DNA of 8,201 nt from Porphyromonadaceae bacterium UBA2720. Its GTDB lineage: Bacteria; Bacteroidota; Bacteroidia; Bacteroidales; Muribaculaceae. Shown here in pieces: positions 6,645-8,201 of this stretch. The DNA is taken from positions 59,074 to 67,274 of the forward strand of contig DEKO01000026.1 of assembly GCA_002353885.1 (NCBI GenBank), given 5' to 3'. The position numbers and the translations under genes are program-made. Every line of letters begins with the position of its first letter. The first letter of the stretch is position 1. The notes beneath the pieces were generated by a model. It worked only from the letters and a program-made list of their open reading frames with translations, was not told where the DNA came from and did not search any database.

Positions 6645-7570
6645 TTACTTACTGGACATATGACTCATGCTATATTCAGGCCGAACAATGGCAGCCAAAT
6701 GCATGGATTAGGGTTGACAACCCTACAACAGACGAACTGAATCTGCTCGAAAGCCGTTGGCAAGCGCCACTTGATTTTGTGCATGATGCCGCCGATGCCG
6801 ACGAACGTCCGCGCATCGATCAAGCAGATGACTGGATTGCAGTGATTCTGCGCATTCCTAGCAGCAGTGTTGATGCTGATGGTGACACAGAGTTTCATAC
6901 GCGCCCACTGGCTGTGCTCATGCGCAGTGAAGTGTTTATCACTGTAAGCTTCTTTGACAACGAGGTGCTTGACGACTATGTTCAGTGGAGCAATCGTCGC
7001 CGTCAGCCCGAGCGGCGCGGTTATGATATGATGTTGTCCATCATGCTATCGAGTTCGGTGTGGTATCTTAAGTATCTTAAGCAGATGAACAGCATGATGA
7101 AGCAAGCCGAGGCTCGATTAGACGAGTCGATGGACAATGACGAGTTGCTCAAAATGATGGGACTGGGCAAATTCCTGATTTATTTTATCACTTCGCTGCG
7201 GGGCAATGAAGTGGTGCTCATGCGCTTCAAGAAGCATCTGCGCAATGCGACGTATGACGAGGATTTGCTTTACGATGTTGACATCGAGATGCAGCAGGCC
7301 TATGATACAGCCAACATCTACAGCCAGATTCTCGACCGGCAACATTCATCCTATGCTTCCATCATTGGCAACAATATGAATGTGATCATGCGCACGCTCA
7401 CGGTCATCACCATCATTCTGATGGTACCCACAGGCATCGCAGGCTTCTATGGCATGAATGTGCCAAATGGCATGGAGACTTGGCTATGGGGATTTCCATT
7501 TTCAATTCTGATTTCAGTCATCCTGTCGGTGCTCATCTATGTCTATCTGAAGCGTAAACGGCTCATCTAG
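6641..7570 (+). CDS. corA: CorA-family divalent cation (Mg2+) transporter
   Basis: Inner-membrane pentameric channel-type transporter, most often for Mg2+ (Co2+/Ni2+ or Zn2+ in some relatives). The 309-residue protein has a long cytoplasmic N-terminal domain (about 1-245), including a predicted helical stalk. TM1 spans about 252-270 and ends in the signature GMN at 271-273. A short periplasmic loop (VPNGMETWLWG) follows, then TM2 at about 285-303 and a basic KRKR tail at 304-307. The loop after GMN lacks the usual acidic MPEL-type sequence of classical E. coli CorA, so the exact ion is uncertain; it looks closer to the CorA/ZntB-like subgroup. The ATG overlaps the protease stop as ATGA, implying coupling. 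Ends with in-frame tandem stops TAG TGA. No Mg2+-sensing leader is apparent, since the gene has no leader of its own. Confidence 0.95.
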   Translation: MITYWTYDSCYIQAEQWQPNAWIRVDNPTTDELNLLESRWQAPLDFVHDAADADERPRIDQADDWIAVILRIPSSSVDADGDTEFHTRPLAVLMRSEVFITVSFFDNEVLDDYVQWSNRRRQPERRGYDMMLSIMLSSSVWYLKYLKQMNSMMKQAEARLDESMDNDELLKMMGLGKFLIYFITSLRGNEVVLMRFKKHLRNATYDEDLLYDVDIEMQQAYDTANIYSQILDRQHSSYASIIGNNMNVIMRTLTVITIILMVPTGIAGFYGMNVPNGMETWLWGFPFSILISVILSVLIYVYLKRKRLI

Positions 7571-7630
7571 TGATACCACATTGTACCTGTAAGACGACAA
7601 TAAATTTATACATCTGAAATACAAAAGAAT

Positions 7631-8201
7631 ATGAAGCGTTTTTGTCTAATTTTTCTTGCAGTTATTGCTGTTGCAACAATGAATGCAGCCATAAAAGGTG
7701 ATGTTACAGGCGATAATGAAGTTGATGTTGCCGATGTCAATGAGGTGATCAATGTGATGCTGGGCAATTCCAGCAATCCCTTGGGCGACGTCACAGGTGA
7801 CGGAGTGGTAGATGTGGCTGATGTCAACCTCATTATTAACATCATGCTGGGCAAGACTGTGCCGGAGCCTGAATTACCCACACATTACACGGTCAATGGC
7901 GTGGAGTTTGACATGGTCAATGTTGAGGGCGGTACCTTCATGATGGGAGCAACCGATGAGCAGACTAGCTATGCACTGGAGTGTGAGTTTCCCGCTCATC
8001 AAGTCACTTTGTCCAGCTATCAGATTGGCATGACTGAGGTCACGCAAGAGCTGTGGCTCGCCGTCATGGGGACAAATCCCAGCCGATTCACCGGCGACCT
8101 GCAATGTCCTGTAGAATATGTTAAATGGATCGAATGTCAGGAGTTTATCAACAAGCTCAACGAACTCACTGGTGCACACTTCCGCTTGCCCACCGAGGCC
8201 G
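7631..8201 (+). CDS. Secreted dockerin plus SUMF1/FGE-like domain protein (partial, runs off right edge)
   Basis: 190 codons are present. A signal peptide (about 1-20, MKRFCLIFLAVIAVATMNAA, cleavage near A19/A20) is followed at once by two dockerin repeats (23-45 and 52-74). A short proline-containing linker (PEPELP) leads to the start of a formylglycine-generating-enzyme-like domain: FDMVNVEGGTFMMGATDEQ (93-111), PAHQVTLSSYQIGMTEVTQE (121-140), NPSRFTGD and FRLPTEA (184-190) at the window edge. True FGE oxidises a sulfatase active-site cysteine, but many bacterial members of this fold lack the catalytic C-terminal cysteines and have other or unknown roles. That part lies outside the window, so activity cannot be judged. 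The start is ATG 7631, directly before the signal peptide. It is separated by 60 bp from corA and could be in the same or a separate transcript. Confidence 0.92.
   Translation, partial: MKRFCLIFLAVIAVATMNAAIKGDVTGDNEVDVADVNEVINVMLGNSSNPLGDVTGDGVVDVADVNLIINIMLGKTVPEPELPTHYTVNGVEFDMVNVEGGTFMMGATDEQTSYALECEFPAHQVTLSSYQIGMTEVTQELWLAVMGTNPSRFTGDLQCPVEYVKWIECQEFINKLNELTGAHFRLPTEA
7697..7852 (+). repeat. Two dockerin repeats, N-terminal in the FGE-like protein
   Basis: Two units, 7697-7765 and 7784-7852, with an 87-nt period. Both read GD-V-T-GD...VDVADVN...MLG and share 18 of 23 residues. Ca2+-loop residues are D24, T26, D28, D32, D35 and D53, T55, D57, D61, D64. Of the 18 conserved residues only 7 use the same codon, so the DNA similarity is much lower than the protein similarity. 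Same module class as in the protease ending at 6644, but placed at the opposite end of the protein. Confidence 0.9.

Noticed and set aside
7600..7616. ATAAATTTAT palindrome and TACATCTG -7-like sequence before the dockerin/FGE-like gene
   Set aside because: The -7 match is imperfect (C instead of T) and no -33 element lies at a suitable distance; the palindrome is pure AT. A promoter here is possible but not supportable.
7606..8179. Minus-strand open frames over the dockerin/FGE-like gene
   Set aside because: They are shadows; the plus-strand frame has a signal peptide, dockerin loops and FGE motifs.

Overview
The window looks like chromosomal DNA from an anaerobic member of the Bacteroidales, most likely Prevotella-like. 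The evidence is a pyruvate:ferredoxin oxidoreductase with a Prevotella/Bacteroides-style N-terminus, TAnnTTTG-type -7 promoter boxes with no clear Shine-Dalgarno sites, dockerin-type Ca2+-binding repeats on secreted proteins, and a SUMF1/FGE-like protein of a type common in that group. The genus-level assignment is from recollection of family sequences, not from a search.

Layout. Positions 1-1673 (minus strand) hold the N-terminal 557 codons of nifJ, which runs off the left edge. A 255-bp divergent intergenic region (1674-1928) carries one good -7 box for each direction, with a short direct repeat and a short palindrome between them. On the plus strand follow tsaD (1929-2942, GTG start) and cinA (best start TTG at 3002, ending at 4246). 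After a 41-bp gap comes a tightly packed run: a two-helix small membrane protein (4288-4542), a secreted subtilisin-like protease with a C-terminal dockerin (4539-6644), and a CorA-family metal transporter (6641-7570). Each start overlaps the preceding stop by 4 bp (ATGA). After a 60-bp gap a second dockerin protein begins at 7631: signal peptide, N-terminal dockerin, then an FGE/SUMF1-like domain, cut by the right edge.

How the genes fit together. nifJ (pyruvate to acetyl-CoA with reduced ferredoxin), tsaD (tRNA t6A modification) and cinA (NMN deamidation and pyridine-nucleotide recycling) are housekeeping genes. The second half is envelope-related: a membrane protein, an exported protease, a divalent-cation channel and an exported FGE-like protein. 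The two exported proteins carry the same class of dockerin, at opposite ends of the chain, which suggests they may dock onto a common cohesin-bearing partner; no cohesin is visible here. I see no RNA genes, CRISPR arrays, insertion sequences, integrases or convincing intrinsic terminators. No stretch longer than 255 bp lacks a gene.
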